DNA from: UBA2199 sp964628035
GTDB lineage: Bacteria > Acidobacteriota > Aminicenantia > UBA2199
NCBI GenBank assembly: GCA_964628035.1
Contig: CAZVPI010000003.1
Location: forward strand, 62,001 to 126,000
Direction of reading: 5' to 3'
DNA: 64,000 bases
Shown: positions 1 to 9,062 of the stretch, one piece after another
How positions within the stretch are numbered: position 1 is the stretch's first letter
Layout of the letters: the number at the start of each line of letters is the position of its first letter
The notes under the pieces: generated by a model
Databases searched by the model: none
Told to the model about the DNA's origin: nothing
What the model saw: only the letters and a program-made list of their open reading frames with translations
Position numbers and translations under genes: made by a program

Positions 1-26
1 TAGTGAAAAATGAGAAAGAGGCTGAA

Positions 27-162
27 GAGAGTGAAAAGTGAAGGTGTCTTAGAAGCGTGAAAGGGTCCGGGGAAAAAGGCCCTTGCCCAAGATCAGGCGA
101 GGAGCCGGTGCTGCCCGGCCATCCAGGCCAGCCTCTTTCACTTTTCACATTTCACTTTTTAC
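27..162. repeat. Heptad repeat tracts upstream of the kinase gene
   Basis: Three 7-bp units of the AAAAGTG type lie at 27-47. Four units of the inverse TTTTCAC type lie in register at 135-162. The two tracts are partly complementary and could pair. They belong to the 7-bp periodic family seen at many gene boundaries in this window. Confidence 0.6.
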
Positions 163-171
163 TCGCTTCGT

Positions 172-200
172 TTGCTTGACGGCTCGCAAACGCCTATAAT
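172..200 (+). promoter_or_regulatory. Sigma-70-like promoter of the hybrid kinase, start codon at +1
   Basis: TATAAT lies at 195-200 and TTGCTT at 172-177, with a 17-bp spacer. Only six bases separate the -10 box from the ATG at 207, which places the expected transcription start on the start codon. Confidence 0.55.
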
Positions 201-206
201 CGCTCC

Positions 207-3200
207 ATGGCCCTGAAAGACGCGCTGGCCCTGAGACTTTTCGCTCAGGCGCCCGAATTCCCCGACCCGGAAAAAACGCTGCTGGCCCGGCAGATCTTCC
301 TCATCGTCCGCGCCTTCCTCTTGTTCTCGGCGGTCCTGCAGCTGCTCCTGATCGCCGTCGCTCCGCGGGTAGGCGCGCGCTGGCTGGCGATGCTCCTGGC
401 CACGGCCGCCGTCAGCGCTGGGCTGCTGCTCCTCAACCGCCGCGGCCGCGTGCGAACCGCCGCGCTGCTGCTGCTGGCCAGCCTGTGGCTGCTGATCGCC
501 CTGTTCTCCTGGACGCGGGCCGGCCTGGGGATGCGCGCCGCCTACGGTTATTTCATCGTCGTCTTCATCGCCGGCATGGTGCTGGGCAAGTGGCAGGCCG
601 TCGCCACCGCCGTCCTGTGCAGCGCCTCCACCCTCTTCGTCGCCCTGGCCGGCCCGGGGCCCTCGGGCGAGCCGTACCGCTTCTGGCTGATCAACTCCCT
701 GTACCTGGCGGTGGTGGTGCTGCTGCAGGACCTGGCCGGCCGCTCCATCCGCGAGTCGCGCGACCGGGCGCGCCGCGAGCGCATCGACCGCCGGCTGGCC
801 GAGGACGAGCTGCACAAGAGCGAGGAACGTTTCCGCGTCCTGTTCGAGTCGGGGCCGGTGGGCATCGTCACCGCCGACGAATCCCTGCGCATCGGCCTGG
901 CCAACCGCGCCTTCTGCGCCATGACCGGCTACCGCGAAGAGGAGCTGCGCGGCGTGCGCCTGCTGGATCTCAGCCATCCCGACCAGGCCGGCGCCGAGCG
1001 CGCCGAGGTGGAAGCCCTGCTGCGCGGCAAGGCGCCGTTCTACCAGTTGGAGAAGCGATTCCTGAGGAAGGACGGCACTCCGCTGTGGGCGGCGGCGACC
1101 GTCAGCGTCATCCGCGGGACCGACGGCGGCTTCCTGCACCTACTGGCCATGATCGAGGACATCAGCGCCCGCAAGGAGGCCGAGCGCGAGCGCGAACACG
1201 TCATCTCCATGCTCCAGGCCACGCTGGAATCGACGGCCGACGGCATCCTGGAGATCGACAACTCGGGCAAGATCGCCCATTACAACCAGCGCTTCGTGCG
1301 CATGTGGAACATCCCCGAGGAGGTGCTGGCCGCGCGCGACGACAACCAGGCCCTGGATGTCGTCCGCAGCCAGCTGGCCGATCCCGGCGCCTTCATCGCC
1401 AAGGTCAGGGAACTGTACGAGAACCCCGAGCTGGAAAGCTTCGACCTGCTGGAATTCAAGGATGGCCGCTGCTTCGAGCGCTATTCGCGGCCGCAATGGA
1501 TCCAGGGGCGGCCGGTCGGGCGGGTATGGAGTTTCCGCGACGTCAGCCGCCAGAAGCGCGACGAGCGCGCCCTGAAAAAGCACAGTGAATTTGAGCGCCT
1601 GCTGACCGGGATCGCGGCTCGCTTCAATGCCGTGGCCGCAGGGGACATCGACAACGAGATCGACCGCGCCATCGCCCAGATCGGGGCCTTCACCGACGTC
1701 GACCGCAGCTACGTCTTCCGCTTCGAACGCGGCGACGAGTTCATGAGCAACACCCACGAGTGGTGCGCCGAGGGGGTGGAGCCGCAGCGGGAGATGCTGC
1801 AGAACCTGCCGGTTTCCGCCTTCCCCTGGTGGCTGGCCATGCTGCGCCGCGGCAGGGAGATCTCCCTGGAGGACATCTCCGACCTGCCCCCGGAAGCGGC
1901 GGCCGAGCGCAAGATCCTCGAAGCGCAGTCGATCCGTTCGCTGCTGGTCGTTCCCATGTGGGCGAAAAGCGCGCTCATCGGCTACCTGGGCTTCGACACG
2001 GTGCGCCGGCGGCGGCGCTGGCCGGTCGACACGCTGGCCCTGATCCGCATGGTCGCCGAGATCGTGGCCAACGCCCTGGAACGCAAGCAGGCCGCCGAAG
2101 CGCTGCAGGAGAGCGAGCGCCGCTACCGCACCCTGTTCGAGGCGGCCAGCGACTCGATCTTCGTGATGAAGGACAACCTGTTCTTCGACTGCAACTCCAA
2201 GACCCTGGAGATGTTCGCCTGCCGGCGCGAGCAGATCCTCGGCTTCCCCCCAGACCGCTTTTCGCCGCCGCTGCAGCCCGACGGCCGGAGCTCCCGGGAG
2301 AAGGCGCTGGAAAAGATCCGCGCCGCCTATGCCGGCCAGCCGCAGTTCTTCGAGTGGGTGCACCTGCGCGCCGACGGCGTGCCCTTCACCGCCGAAGTCA
2401 GCCTGACGCGGATCGACCTGGCGTCCGAGGTCCTGCTCCTGGCCATGGTGCGCGACATTTCCGAGCGCAAGCGCCTGGAGGAGCAGCTGCTGCAGGCGCA
2501 GAAGATGGAGGCCATCGGCATTCTGGCCGGCGGCGTGGCCCACGATTTCAACAACATCCTGTCGGCCATCGTCGGCTTCGGCTCGCTGCTGCAGATGAAG
2601 ATCGGGCGCGACGGCCCGCTGGCCGGCTACGTCGAGCGCATCCTGGCCGCCGGCGAGCGGGCGGCCAACCTGACCAGCGGCCTCCTGGCCTTCAGCCGCA
2701 AGCAGGAGGCCGAGTTGCAGCCCCTGAACCTCAACGACGCCATCTACGGCTTCCACAAGATCCTGGCCCGGCTGATCGGCGAGGACATAGACTTCAGCCT
2801 GAACCTGGCCAGCGAGAGCCTGGTCGTCGACGCCGACGGCCACCAGCTGGAGCAGGTGCTGATGAACCTGGTGACCAACGGCCGCGACGCCATGCCGCGC
2901 GGCGGCCGGCTGGCCATCGCCACCGCCGCCCAGGTCCTGGAGGCCGACGCCGGCGACATCCCCGCCGGCGCCTACGCCGTCCTGTCGGTGAGCGACACGG
3001 GGACGGGCATCGGGCCCGAGGAGAGCCGGCACATTTTCGAGCCGTTTTACACGACCAAGGAGGTCGGCAAGGGCACGGGGCTCGGCCTGGCCATCGTCTA
3101 CGGCATCGTCAAGAAGCACCGGGGTCACATCCGCCTGCACAGCGAGCCGGGACGGGGCTCGACCTTTTCCATTTTTCTGCCGCTCAGCGCCGCCGCCAAA

Positions 3201-3608
3201 GGTGAAAAGGGGCGGCGGCGGGGGCTCGACATCCCGCGCGGAAGCGAGACGATCCTGCTGGTCGAGGACGACCCGTCCGTGCGCCAGGTGGCGCGTTCCA
3301 TGCTGGAGGAGTTCGGCTACGCGGTCCTGGAGGCCGATGACGGCGTCTCCGCCCAGTACGTTTTCCGCGAGCACCAGGAAAAGATCGACCTGGTCGTCTG
3401 CGACCTGCTCATGCCCCGCCTCAACGGCCGCGAGACCCTGGAGGGGCTGCGGCGGATCAAGCCCGGCGTGCGGGCGATCTTCATCAGCGGCTACAACGCC
3501 GACGTCATCGCCGAGAAGGGGCTCGCCGATGCCGGCGCTCACCTGCTGATGAAGCCGCTGAACCCGGCGATGCTGCTGCGCGAAGTGCGCGCCGTTCTCG
3601 ATCGCTGA
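207..3608 (+). CDS. Membrane-anchored hybrid sensor histidine kinase (PAS-PAS-GAF-PAS-HisKA-HATPase-REC)
   Basis: The 1133-aa protein starts with about five hydrophobic segments (residues 25-185), so it sits in the inner membrane. Then follow two PAS domains (about 205-325 and 332-455), a GAF domain (475-625), a third PAS (640-760), a HisKA domain with the H-box HDFNN (phospho-acceptor His779), an HATPase_c domain with DTGTGIG and GTGLGLA boxes, and a C-terminal receiver with phospho-acceptor Asp1066. The fused receiver with no DNA-binding domain suggests a phosphorelay or autoregulation. No dedicated response regulator lies beside it. The start ATG is 6 bp after a TATAAT box with no Shine-Dalgarno, so the mRNA may be leaderless. 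The signal sensed is unknown. Confidence 0.93.
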   Translation: MALKDALALRLFAQAPEFPDPEKTLLARQIFLIVRAFLLFSAVLQLLLIAVAPRVGARWLAMLLATAAVSAGLLLLNRRGRVRTAALLLLASLWLLIALFSWTRAGLGMRAAYGYFIVVFIAGMVLGKWQAVATAVLCSASTLFVALAGPGPSGEPYRFWLINSLYLAVVVLLQDLAGRSIRESRDRARRERIDRRLAEDELHKSEERFRVLFESGPVGIVTADESLRIGLANRAFCAMTGYREEELRGVRLLDLSHPDQAGAERAEVEALLRGKAPFYQLEKRFLRKDGTPLWAAATVSVIRGTDGGFLHLLAMIEDISARKEAEREREHVISMLQATLESTADGILEIDNSGKIAHYNQRFVRMWNIPEEVLAARDDNQALDVVRSQLADPGAFIAKVRELYENPELESFDLLEFKDGRCFERYSRPQWIQGRPVGRVWSFRDVSRQKRDERALKKHSEFERLLTGIAARFNAVAAGDIDNEIDRAIAQIGAFTDVDRSYVFRFERGDEFMSNTHEWCAEGVEPQREMLQNLPVSAFPWWLAMLRRGREISLEDISDLPPEAAAERKILEAQSIRSLLVVPMWAKSALIGYLGFDTVRRRRRWPVDTLALIRMVAEIVANALERKQAAEALQESERRYRTLFEAASDSIFVMKDNLFFDCNSKTLEMFACRREQILGFPPDRFSPPLQPDGRSSREKALEKIRAAYAGQPQFFEWVHLRADGVPFTAEVSLTRIDLASEVLLLAMVRDISERKRLEEQLLQAQKMEAIGILAGGVAHDFNNILSAIVGFGSLLQMKIGRDGPLAGYVERILAAGERAANLTSGLLAFSRKQEAELQPLNLNDAIYGFHKILARLIGEDIDFSLNLASESLVVDADGHQLEQVLMNLVTNGRDAMPRGGRLAIATAAQVLEADAGDIPAGAYAVLSVSDTGTGIGPEESRHIFEPFYTTKEVGKGTGLGLAIVYGIVKKHRGHIRLHSEPGRGSTFSIFLPLSAAAKGEKGRRRGLDIPRGSETILLVEDDPSVRQVARSMLEEFGYAVLEADDGVSAQYVFREHQEKIDLVVCDLLMPRLNGRETLEGLRRIKPGVRAIFISGYNADVIAEKGLADAGAHLLMKPLNPAMLLREVRAVLDR

Positions 3609-3694
3609 CCGGCCGGGGCGCGTCCTGTCCCGGAGGTTATTCTGTCACCGATCGCGAGGCTGGCTAAGCCTCCCGGGGCGGGGGACGTGCGACC

Positions 3695-3724
3695 TTGACA
3701 TGCGTTCCCCGCCGCCTGTATCAT
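3695..3724 (+). promoter_or_regulatory. Sigma-70 promoter of the papain-like protease gene
   Basis: A perfect TTGACA (3695-3700) is followed by an 18-bp spacer and TATCAT (3719-3724). The predicted start near 3731 leaves a short leader with a strong ribosome-binding site. Confidence 0.7.
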
Positions 3725-3747
3725 GGTTGTCTCCACAAGGAGGAAAA

Positions 3748-4968
3748 ATGAAAAAACATAAACTGTGGTTCCTGCTGCCCTGCCTGGTCGCGCTGGCCGT
3801 CGGCGCCGGCCTGAGGGCCGAACGCGGCATCTCCGGGGAAACGGAAACGGCGCGGCGCCTCGCCGCCCTGCAGAAGGCCATCGCCGCCGAAGGGCTGTGC
3901 TGGGAAGCGGGGGATACGTCGATGTCGCGCCTGAGCGACGACGAGCAGCGGCGCAGGCTGGGCGCCCGCCTGGATCTGCCCCAGGAAACCGTGGGGCCGG
4001 AAGAACCGGAGGATGCCCTGCTGGTGTCCGCCCTGCCCAGCACCCTGGACTGGCGCAACCGCAGCGGCAACTGGGTTTCGGGGGTCCGTGACCAGGGAAG
4101 CTGCGGCAGCTGCTGGGCCTTCGCCACGGTCGGAGCGCTGGAGTCGCTGGCGAAAATCGTGCGCAACATCATGACCGACATCGATCTGTCGGAAGAGACC
4201 CTGGTCCACTGCAGCGGCGCCGGCGACTGCGACGGCGGCTACATGAACCTGGCCGCCGAGTTCCTGCGCCGCACCGGCGCCCCGCGCGAGGACTGCTACC
4301 CCTACTCGGCGACCGACGGCTCCTGCAAACCCTGTCCGGGCTGGATGAGCAAGACCGTCCGCATCGCCTCCTGGCGCGCGTATGCGAACGCCAGCAAGAC
4401 GACGCTGGAGAACGTGCTGCTCGCCGCTCCCATCGCCGCCTACATGGAGGTCTATTCCGATTTCTACAACTACCGGACCGGGATCTACGAGCGCACCGCA
4501 GGCGCCACCTACAAGGGCGGCCACGGCATCCTCATCGTAGGCTACAACAACAACGAAAGCTATTGGATCTGCAAGAATTCCTGGGGCACGGATTGGGGCG
4601 AGAACGGCTTCTTCCGCATCCGCATGGGCAACTGCAAGATCGCCAGCTATGCCGTCAGCCTGAGCGGCCCGAGCCTGGCCAACCAGGCGCCGGCCCTGCA
4701 GCCCATCCCCGCCCAGGCGGTGGACGAGGGCAAGCCGCTGGCGTTCACCCTGTCGGCCAGCGACCCCGACTACGACACCCTGTTTTTCAGCGCCGCGAAC
4801 CTGCCGGCCGGAGCCCAGCTGGACGCGGATACGGGAGCGGTCTCCTGGACGCCCTCGTTCACCCAGGCGGGGGTGTATGCCGTGAAATTTACGGTCACGG
4901 ACGGCCTCAGCAGCGCGACCCGCACCGCGACCATCACCGTGACCAATGTCAAGTACAAGAAGTGGTAG
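3748..4968 (+). CDS. Secreted papain-family (C1) cysteine protease with C-terminal Ig-like domain
   Basis: The 406-aa protein has a signal peptide (residues 1-24), a short pro-region, and a papain catalytic domain (about 100-320). The oxyanion Gln and catalytic Cys lie in DQGSCGSCWAF (Cys122), His259 in GGHGILIVGY, and Asn277 in KNSWG, so the full catalytic set is present. A putative Ig-like domain (325-406) follows, which may bind substrate or the surface. The ATG at 3748 has AAGGAGG at 3737-3743; the upstream in-frame ATG at 3700 overlaps the promoter and is rejected. It probably acts outside the cytoplasm on proteins. A small beta-barrel gene follows after 25 bp. Confidence 0.93.
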   Translation: MKKHKLWFLLPCLVALAVGAGLRAERGISGETETARRLAALQKAIAAEGLCWEAGDTSMSRLSDDEQRRRLGARLDLPQETVGPEEPEDALLVSALPSTLDWRNRSGNWVSGVRDQGSCGSCWAFATVGALESLAKIVRNIMTDIDLSEETLVHCSGAGDCDGGYMNLAAEFLRRTGAPREDCYPYSATDGSCKPCPGWMSKTVRIASWRAYANASKTTLENVLLAAPIAAYMEVYSDFYNYRTGIYERTAGATYKGGHGILIVGYNNNESYWICKNSWGTDWGENGFFRIRMGNCKIASYAVSLSGPSLANQAPALQPIPAQAVDEGKPLAFTLSASDPDYDTLFFSAANLPAGAQLDADTGAVSWTPSFTQAGVYAVKFTVTDGLSSATRTATITVTNVKYKKW

Positions 4969-4993
4969 CCGGCGCCGGCAAGGAGTTGCGAAC

Positions 4994-5641
4994 ATGAAAC
5001 GAAACGCCCGCATCGTGATGGCCCTCGCGGCCATCCTGCTCGCGGCCGCCGCGGACCTGGCGGCCGCTTCGTCGCCCCGCAAGACCCAGTTCACCCTGCG
5101 CGCCGGCCTCAACCTTTTCCAGGCAAGCGGCGGCGAGGGGGACTACGTCGCCGGCGCGAACGATTTTCCCGTCACCCCCGCCCACCAGGCTCCCGTTGCC
5201 GGCATCGGATTGACCTTCGGGGGCGGCGGTTCGCTGGCTTTGGGCATCGACGTGCAGTATGGGCTGGCGGCCACGGTCGACCTGCGCGATCCATCCGACG
5301 GCGAGGTGATCCAGGCCGATACTCCGGCCGCTTTCCTGGCCCTGCTGCGCCTCAGCAAGTCCATCCCGCTGTCACCATCGCTGCGCCTGGCCGTTTTCCT
5401 GGGCGGAGGCGGTGAATTCCGCATGGGCGGCGACCAGGAATTCGTTTCCAGCCTGGGCAACCGCATCGTCCTGGAAGCCCCTGAAAAGCCCTTCTCACCG
5501 CTGGCCGCCGCCGGGGCGGTTCTCCAGGTTCGGCTGTCCCAGGGATTCGGCCTGGCCGCGGAACTCCGCGGCACCTATCTCTTCCGCGATCCTTCCGTGC
5601 TGTTGGTCACGCCGTCGCTGGGGCTGATCCTGGGGTTCTGA
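4994..5641 (+). CDS. Small outer-membrane beta-barrel protein
   Basis: The 215-aa product has a signal peptide (AILLAAAADLAAAS) and alternating amphipathic strands, and ends in a hydrophobic strand with terminal Phe (LGLILGF). This is typical of OmpA/OmpW-like eight-stranded barrels. No specific family is recognisable. The start at 4994 has AAGGAG about 8 bp upstream. It follows the papain-like protease by 25 bp and is probably co-transcribed, so it may help that protease reach or stay at the surface, but this is a guess. Confidence 0.75.
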   Translation: MKRNARIVMALAAILLAAAADLAAASSPRKTQFTLRAGLNLFQASGGEGDYVAGANDFPVTPAHQAPVAGIGLTFGGGGSLALGIDVQYGLAATVDLRDPSDGEVIQADTPAAFLALLRLSKSIPLSPSLRLAVFLGGGGEFRMGGDQEFVSSLGNRIVLEAPEKPFSPLAAAGAVLQVRLSQGFGLAAELRGTYLFRDPSVLLVTPSLGLILGF

Positions 5642-5654
5642 GCGAAACCGTTGC

Positions 5655-6572
5655 TCAGGCGAGGCGGACGCGGTTCTTGCCCGCCTCCTTGGCGCGGTAC
5701 ATCAGCCGGTCGGCGCGTTCCACCAGGCTGAAACGGCTGTCGCCTTTGCGGGCCAGGGTCGCGCCGCCCGAGATGGTGACGCGCACCGCCTCGCCGTCCA
5801 CCCAGAAGAGCGGATGGCAGATGAGGCGGCGCAACTTCTCGGCGATCCGCCTCAGGTCTGCCAGGTCGGCGTTGCGCACCAGCACCAGGAATTCCTCTCC
5901 GCCCCAGCGGATGGCCAGGTCGATGGAGCGGATGTTGTGCTGCAGCGTCCGGGCGACGGCCTTCAGGGCCCTGTCGCCGACCCGGTGCGAATGGCGGTCG
6001 TTCAAGCGCTTGAAGTCGTCGATGTCGAAAAAGATCAAGCCCAGCGGCCAGGCGAAGCGCTGGAACTCTTCCAGCCGCGCCTGCAGGAAGGACTCGCCCT
6101 GGCGGCGGTTGGCCAGGCCGGTCAGGCGGTCGGTCAGGGCCATTCGTTCCATCCGCCACAGGCGCGCCTCCAGGTTGGGTCCCTCGGAAACGCTGCGGAA
6201 CAGCTCAGCGGCGCCGATGACGGCACCTTTCCCGTCGCGCAGCGGGAAAACGCGCACGTCGACGGGGACGCGGTGGCCGTCGCGGTGGTGCAGGAACACC
6301 CGGGCCCGCCGCGGCCTGCCGTCGCTCAAGGCATGGGCCAGGGGGCAGCCGCCCAGGCACAGGCGCCGGCCGCGCGCATCGACATGGATCAGAATGTTGG
6401 CCGAGCAGGATTGTCCCAGCACTTCGGCGCGCCGGAAGCCGCTGATGCGCTCGGCGGCCTTGTTCCAGAACGTGATGCGCCGCCGGCGGTCGGTGAAATA
6501 GATCCCATCGGCGGTTTCCTCGAGCAGCTGCAGGCAGGGGCCCTGGAAGCCGGGTGCCTGTGCGGAGCTCAT
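5655..6572 (-). CDS. PAS-GGDEF diguanylate cyclase
   Basis: The 305-aa cytosolic protein has an N-terminal PAS domain (about 10-125) with a Cys-rich stretch (LCLGGCPL), then a GGDEF domain (about 140-300). The active site reads GGEEF (224-228), a functional variant in this family. RSID sits five residues before it and matches the RxxD inhibitory c-di-GMP site. It should make c-di-GMP from two GTP, with product inhibition. The start overlaps the stop of the upstream 98-aa gene by four bases (ATGA), so translation is probably coupled. Confidence 0.92.
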   Translation of the reverse strand: MSSAQAPGFQGPCLQLLEETADGIYFTDRRRRITFWNKAAERISGFRRAEVLGQSCSANILIHVDARGRRLCLGGCPLAHALSDGRPRRARVFLHHRDGHRVPVDVRVFPLRDGKGAVIGAAELFRSVSEGPNLEARLWRMERMALTDRLTGLANRRQGESFLQARLEEFQRFAWPLGLIFFDIDDFKRLNDRHSHRVGDRALKAVARTLQHNIRSIDLAIRWGGEEFLVLVRNADLADLRRIAEKLRRLICHPLFWVDGEAVRVTISGGATLARKGDSRFSLVERADRLMYRAKEAGKNRVRLA

Positions 6573-6865
6573 GGATTCTCGGGCAGGGTGGGGGCGATCT
6601 CCTCGCTCTTGGTGGCGATGTTGAGCCGCATGGTGCGGTGGATCATGTCGATGTTGACGATCTGGATCTCCAGGCTCTCGTTCTTTTCCAGCGTTTTCAG
6701 GCGCGTGGTGATCTCCAGAAGCTGGTCGGTCCCGAGCTGCCCGTATTTCAGTTCGGCCCTGATCTTGGCGTAATTGCCGCGGTCGAACTCGTCGATGCGC
6801 AGGACGGCGAAGCCGTAGCGGTCGAACACGTCGTAAATCTGCTGCGGGTCGTAGGTGCTCTGCAT
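6569..6865 (-). CDS. Conserved-looking 98-aa protein coupled to the diguanylate cyclase
   Basis: I do not recognise a family. The acidic 98-aa protein has no signal peptide or membrane segment. It starts MQSTYDPQQIYDVFDRYGFA and contains a likely helical or coiled middle (GTDQLLEITTRLKTLEKNE). Its stop overlaps the start of the PAS-GGDEF gene by four bases, so the two are almost surely made together. It could modulate or sense for the cyclase. Longer upstream extensions of the frame run through the promoter region and are not credible. Confidence 0.75.
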   Translation of the reverse strand: MQSTYDPQQIYDVFDRYGFAVLRIDEFDRGNYAKIRAELKYGQLGTDQLLEITTRLKTLEKNESLEIQIVNIDMIHRTMRLNIATKSEEIAPTLPENP

Positions 6866-6918
6866 GGCGCGCTCCCTGATCGTTTCCTGCCGGCCGGGGT
6901 CCGGCCCAGCCCCCATAG

Positions 6919-6947
6919 TAATAGAACAATTCCCCCCAAAAATCAAG
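6919..6947 (-). promoter_or_regulatory. Putative promoter of the 98-aa gene/diguanylate cyclase operon
   Basis: Reading the minus strand, TTGATT (6947-6942) and TATTAC (6924-6919) are 17 bp apart. Both boxes are imperfect, so this is moderate evidence. Confidence 0.4.
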
Positions 6948-6968
6948 CGACCGGCGCCGGGGCCGGGT

Positions 6969-6997
6969 TTGCATTCCGGTTGCCGTTGCGGTACCAT
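6969..6997 (+). promoter_or_regulatory. Putative promoter of the Ser/Thr kinase gene
   Basis: TTGCAT (6969-6974) and TACCAT (6992-6997) are separated by 17 bp. This puts the start near 7004, 13 bp before the ATG. Confidence 0.4.
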
Positions 6998-7016
6998 CTG
7001 TCGCGGGCACGGCAGC

Positions 7017-9062
7017 ATGGACAGGATAGGCAAATACTCCATCGTGGGCGAGATCGGCCGGGGCGGCATGGGCGTGGTCTACCGCGGCGTGGACCCGTAC
7101 ATCGGCCGCACGGTGGCCATCAAGACCATCCGCCTCGACACGCTGGGCCGGGAGCGCGGCCGCGAAGACGCCCTGAAGCGCTTCCTGCGCGAGGCGCAGG
7201 CCGCGGGCAACCTCTCCCATCCCAACATCGTCACCATCTACGACGTCGGCGAGCACGAGGGGCTGATCTACATCGCCATGGAGCATATCGAGGGTTCCAG
7301 CCTGGAGTCGCTCCTGGAAGCGGGACGCGCCTTCACCCTGGAGGAGATCGCCGGACTGTTCTCCCAGCTGGCCTCGGCCCTTGATTACGCGCATGGGCGG
7401 GGCATCATCCACCGTGACATCAAGCCGGCCAACATCCTGGTCGGGCCCGACCTCAAGGTGTCGATCGTCGACTTCGGCATCGCCCGCACGGCGGCCTCGA
7501 CCATGACCCAGACCGGGATGCTGATGGGCACGCCGCGCTACATGTCGCCCGAACAGATCGGCGGCCGCAGGATCGACCATCGCTCCGATGTCTTCTCGCT
7601 GGGGGCGATCCTCTATGAGCTTCTGGCCCGCCGCAATCCCTTCGAGGGCGACAGCATCACCACAGTGATCTACAAGATCATGCACGCCGACCTGGAGCCG
7701 CTCAGCGCCTTCAACAAGGACCTGCCGCCCGGTCTGGAAGAGGTGGTGGCCAGGGCCCTGGCCCGCGATCCCGAGGAGCGCTACCGCAGCGGCGCCGAAC
7801 TGCTGGCCGGACTGCAGGGCTGCCTGCGTACCGCCGGCCCCGCCGCGACGGGGACGGCCGTGGAGAAGATCCCGGACCCAGGCCAGACCCTGCGCCTGCC
7901 GGCGGACAGCGGGCCCGTGCCCCGTCCCCGCCCTGCCGCGCTCAGGGGGAGGCGGCTGGCCCTGGCTCTGGCCGTTCTCGCGGCCGCGCTGGCGGTTGCC
8001 TACGCCGTGCTCCGCCTGGCCCGCAGCGGCGCCGTCTCCGGCGCCGCCGGCGGGGAGATCGTCGCGACCGGCGGGGAACAGCCCGCTGCCCCCGCGCTAG
8101 GGAAACCCGAGGGCGGGGACGTTGTGCCTCCAGCCCCGGCCGCGGAAGCCGTGGCAACGCCTCCCGCTGGGCAGCCGACTGCGGCCGCGGAAATGCCCGC
8201 TGCCGGGGTGTCGGCCAAGGACGCGGCCATGACCCCGCGCCCGGCGCGGGAGGAGAAAAAAGATGCCGTGGCCGCGGCCGAGGCGAAGGTCCAGACGCCC
8301 GTTGCTGCGGCGGCCGCGGAGATCGCTCCGCTGGCGGCGGCGCGCAACCGCTGGGGGTACCTGGAGGCGACTCTTTTCAACGGCACGACCGTGGTGCAGA
8401 TCCCCGCGGGCGAATTCACCGTGGGCTCTCCTTCCGGCGAGGGGGATGAAGACGAGCACCCGGCGCACAGGGTTTTCATAAGCGGCTTCTGGCTGGGCAA
8501 GACCGAGGTCACGTTCCGCCAGTTCGACGCCTTCTGCGCCGACACCGGACGCGCAAGACCCGACGACGGGGGGTGGGGCCGGGGCACGCGGCCGGCGATC
8601 AACGTCACCTGGGAGGATGCCGACGCGTACTGCCGCTGGCTCTCGGCCCGAAGCGGCCGTAGCTTCCGCCTGCCGAGCGAGGCCGAATGGGAGAAGGCGG
8701 CCCATGGCCGCTATCCCTGGGGGCGAAGGCCCCCCGATCCCTCCCTGCTCAACATGAAGGGGAACCAGGACGGCCAGGCCTTTACCGCGCCGGTCGGAGC
8801 CTACCCGGCCGGGGCCTCGCCCTACGGGATCCTCGATTTGGCGGGCAACGCCTGGGAATGGACCGGCGATTGGTACGACGCCGCCTACTACCGGAATTCG
8901 CCGGGAAAAGATCCCCGCGGGCCGGCCATGGGCCAGACGCGAGCGGTGCGGGGCGGCTCCTGGGCCAACGGCCCCGAGCTGGTGCGGTCGGCCAACCGCA
9001 GCAGCGAGATCCCGGCCAACCGGCTGAACGTTCTCGGCTTCCGTGTGGCCATGGACGAGTGA
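7017..9062 (+). CDS. Ser/Thr protein kinase fused to an FGE/SUMF1-like domain
   Basis: The 681-aa protein has an N-terminal Hanks-type kinase (residues 7-275) with GRGGMG, the invariant Lys in VAIKTI, HRDIKPAN (catalytic Asp134) and DFG, so it should be active. A single membrane helix (about 313-333) and an Ala/Pro-rich linker follow. The C-terminal domain (about 440-680) is of the formylglycine-generating-enzyme fold (IPAGEF, EHPAHRV, FRLPSEAEWE, GNAWEWTGDW, RGGSW). The catalytic cysteines of true FGE are not seen near RGGSW, so this domain is more likely a binding or sensor module outside the membrane. The start at 7017 begins just before the kinase fold. Confidence 0.93.
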   Translation: MDRIGKYSIVGEIGRGGMGVVYRGVDPYIGRTVAIKTIRLDTLGRERGREDALKRFLREAQAAGNLSHPNIVTIYDVGEHEGLIYIAMEHIEGSSLESLLEAGRAFTLEEIAGLFSQLASALDYAHGRGIIHRDIKPANILVGPDLKVSIVDFGIARTAASTMTQTGMLMGTPRYMSPEQIGGRRIDHRSDVFSLGAILYELLARRNPFEGDSITTVIYKIMHADLEPLSAFNKDLPPGLEEVVARALARDPEERYRSGAELLAGLQGCLRTAGPAATGTAVEKIPDPGQTLRLPADSGPVPRPRPAALRGRRLALALAVLAAALAVAYAVLRLARSGAVSGAAGGEIVATGGEQPAAPALGKPEGGDVVPPAPAAEAVATPPAGQPTAAAEMPAAGVSAKDAAMTPRPAREEKKDAVAAAEAKVQTPVAAAAAEIAPLAAARNRWGYLEATLFNGTTVVQIPAGEFTVGSPSGEGDEDEHPAHRVFISGFWLGKTEVTFRQFDAFCADTGRARPDDGGWGRGTRPAINVTWEDADAYCRWLSARSGRSFRLPSEAEWEKAAHGRYPWGRRPPDPSLLNMKGNQDGQAFTAPVGAYPAGASPYGILDLAGNAWEWTGDWYDAAYYRNSPGKDPRGPAMGQTRAVRGGSWANGPELVRSANRSSEIPANRLNVLGFRVAMDE

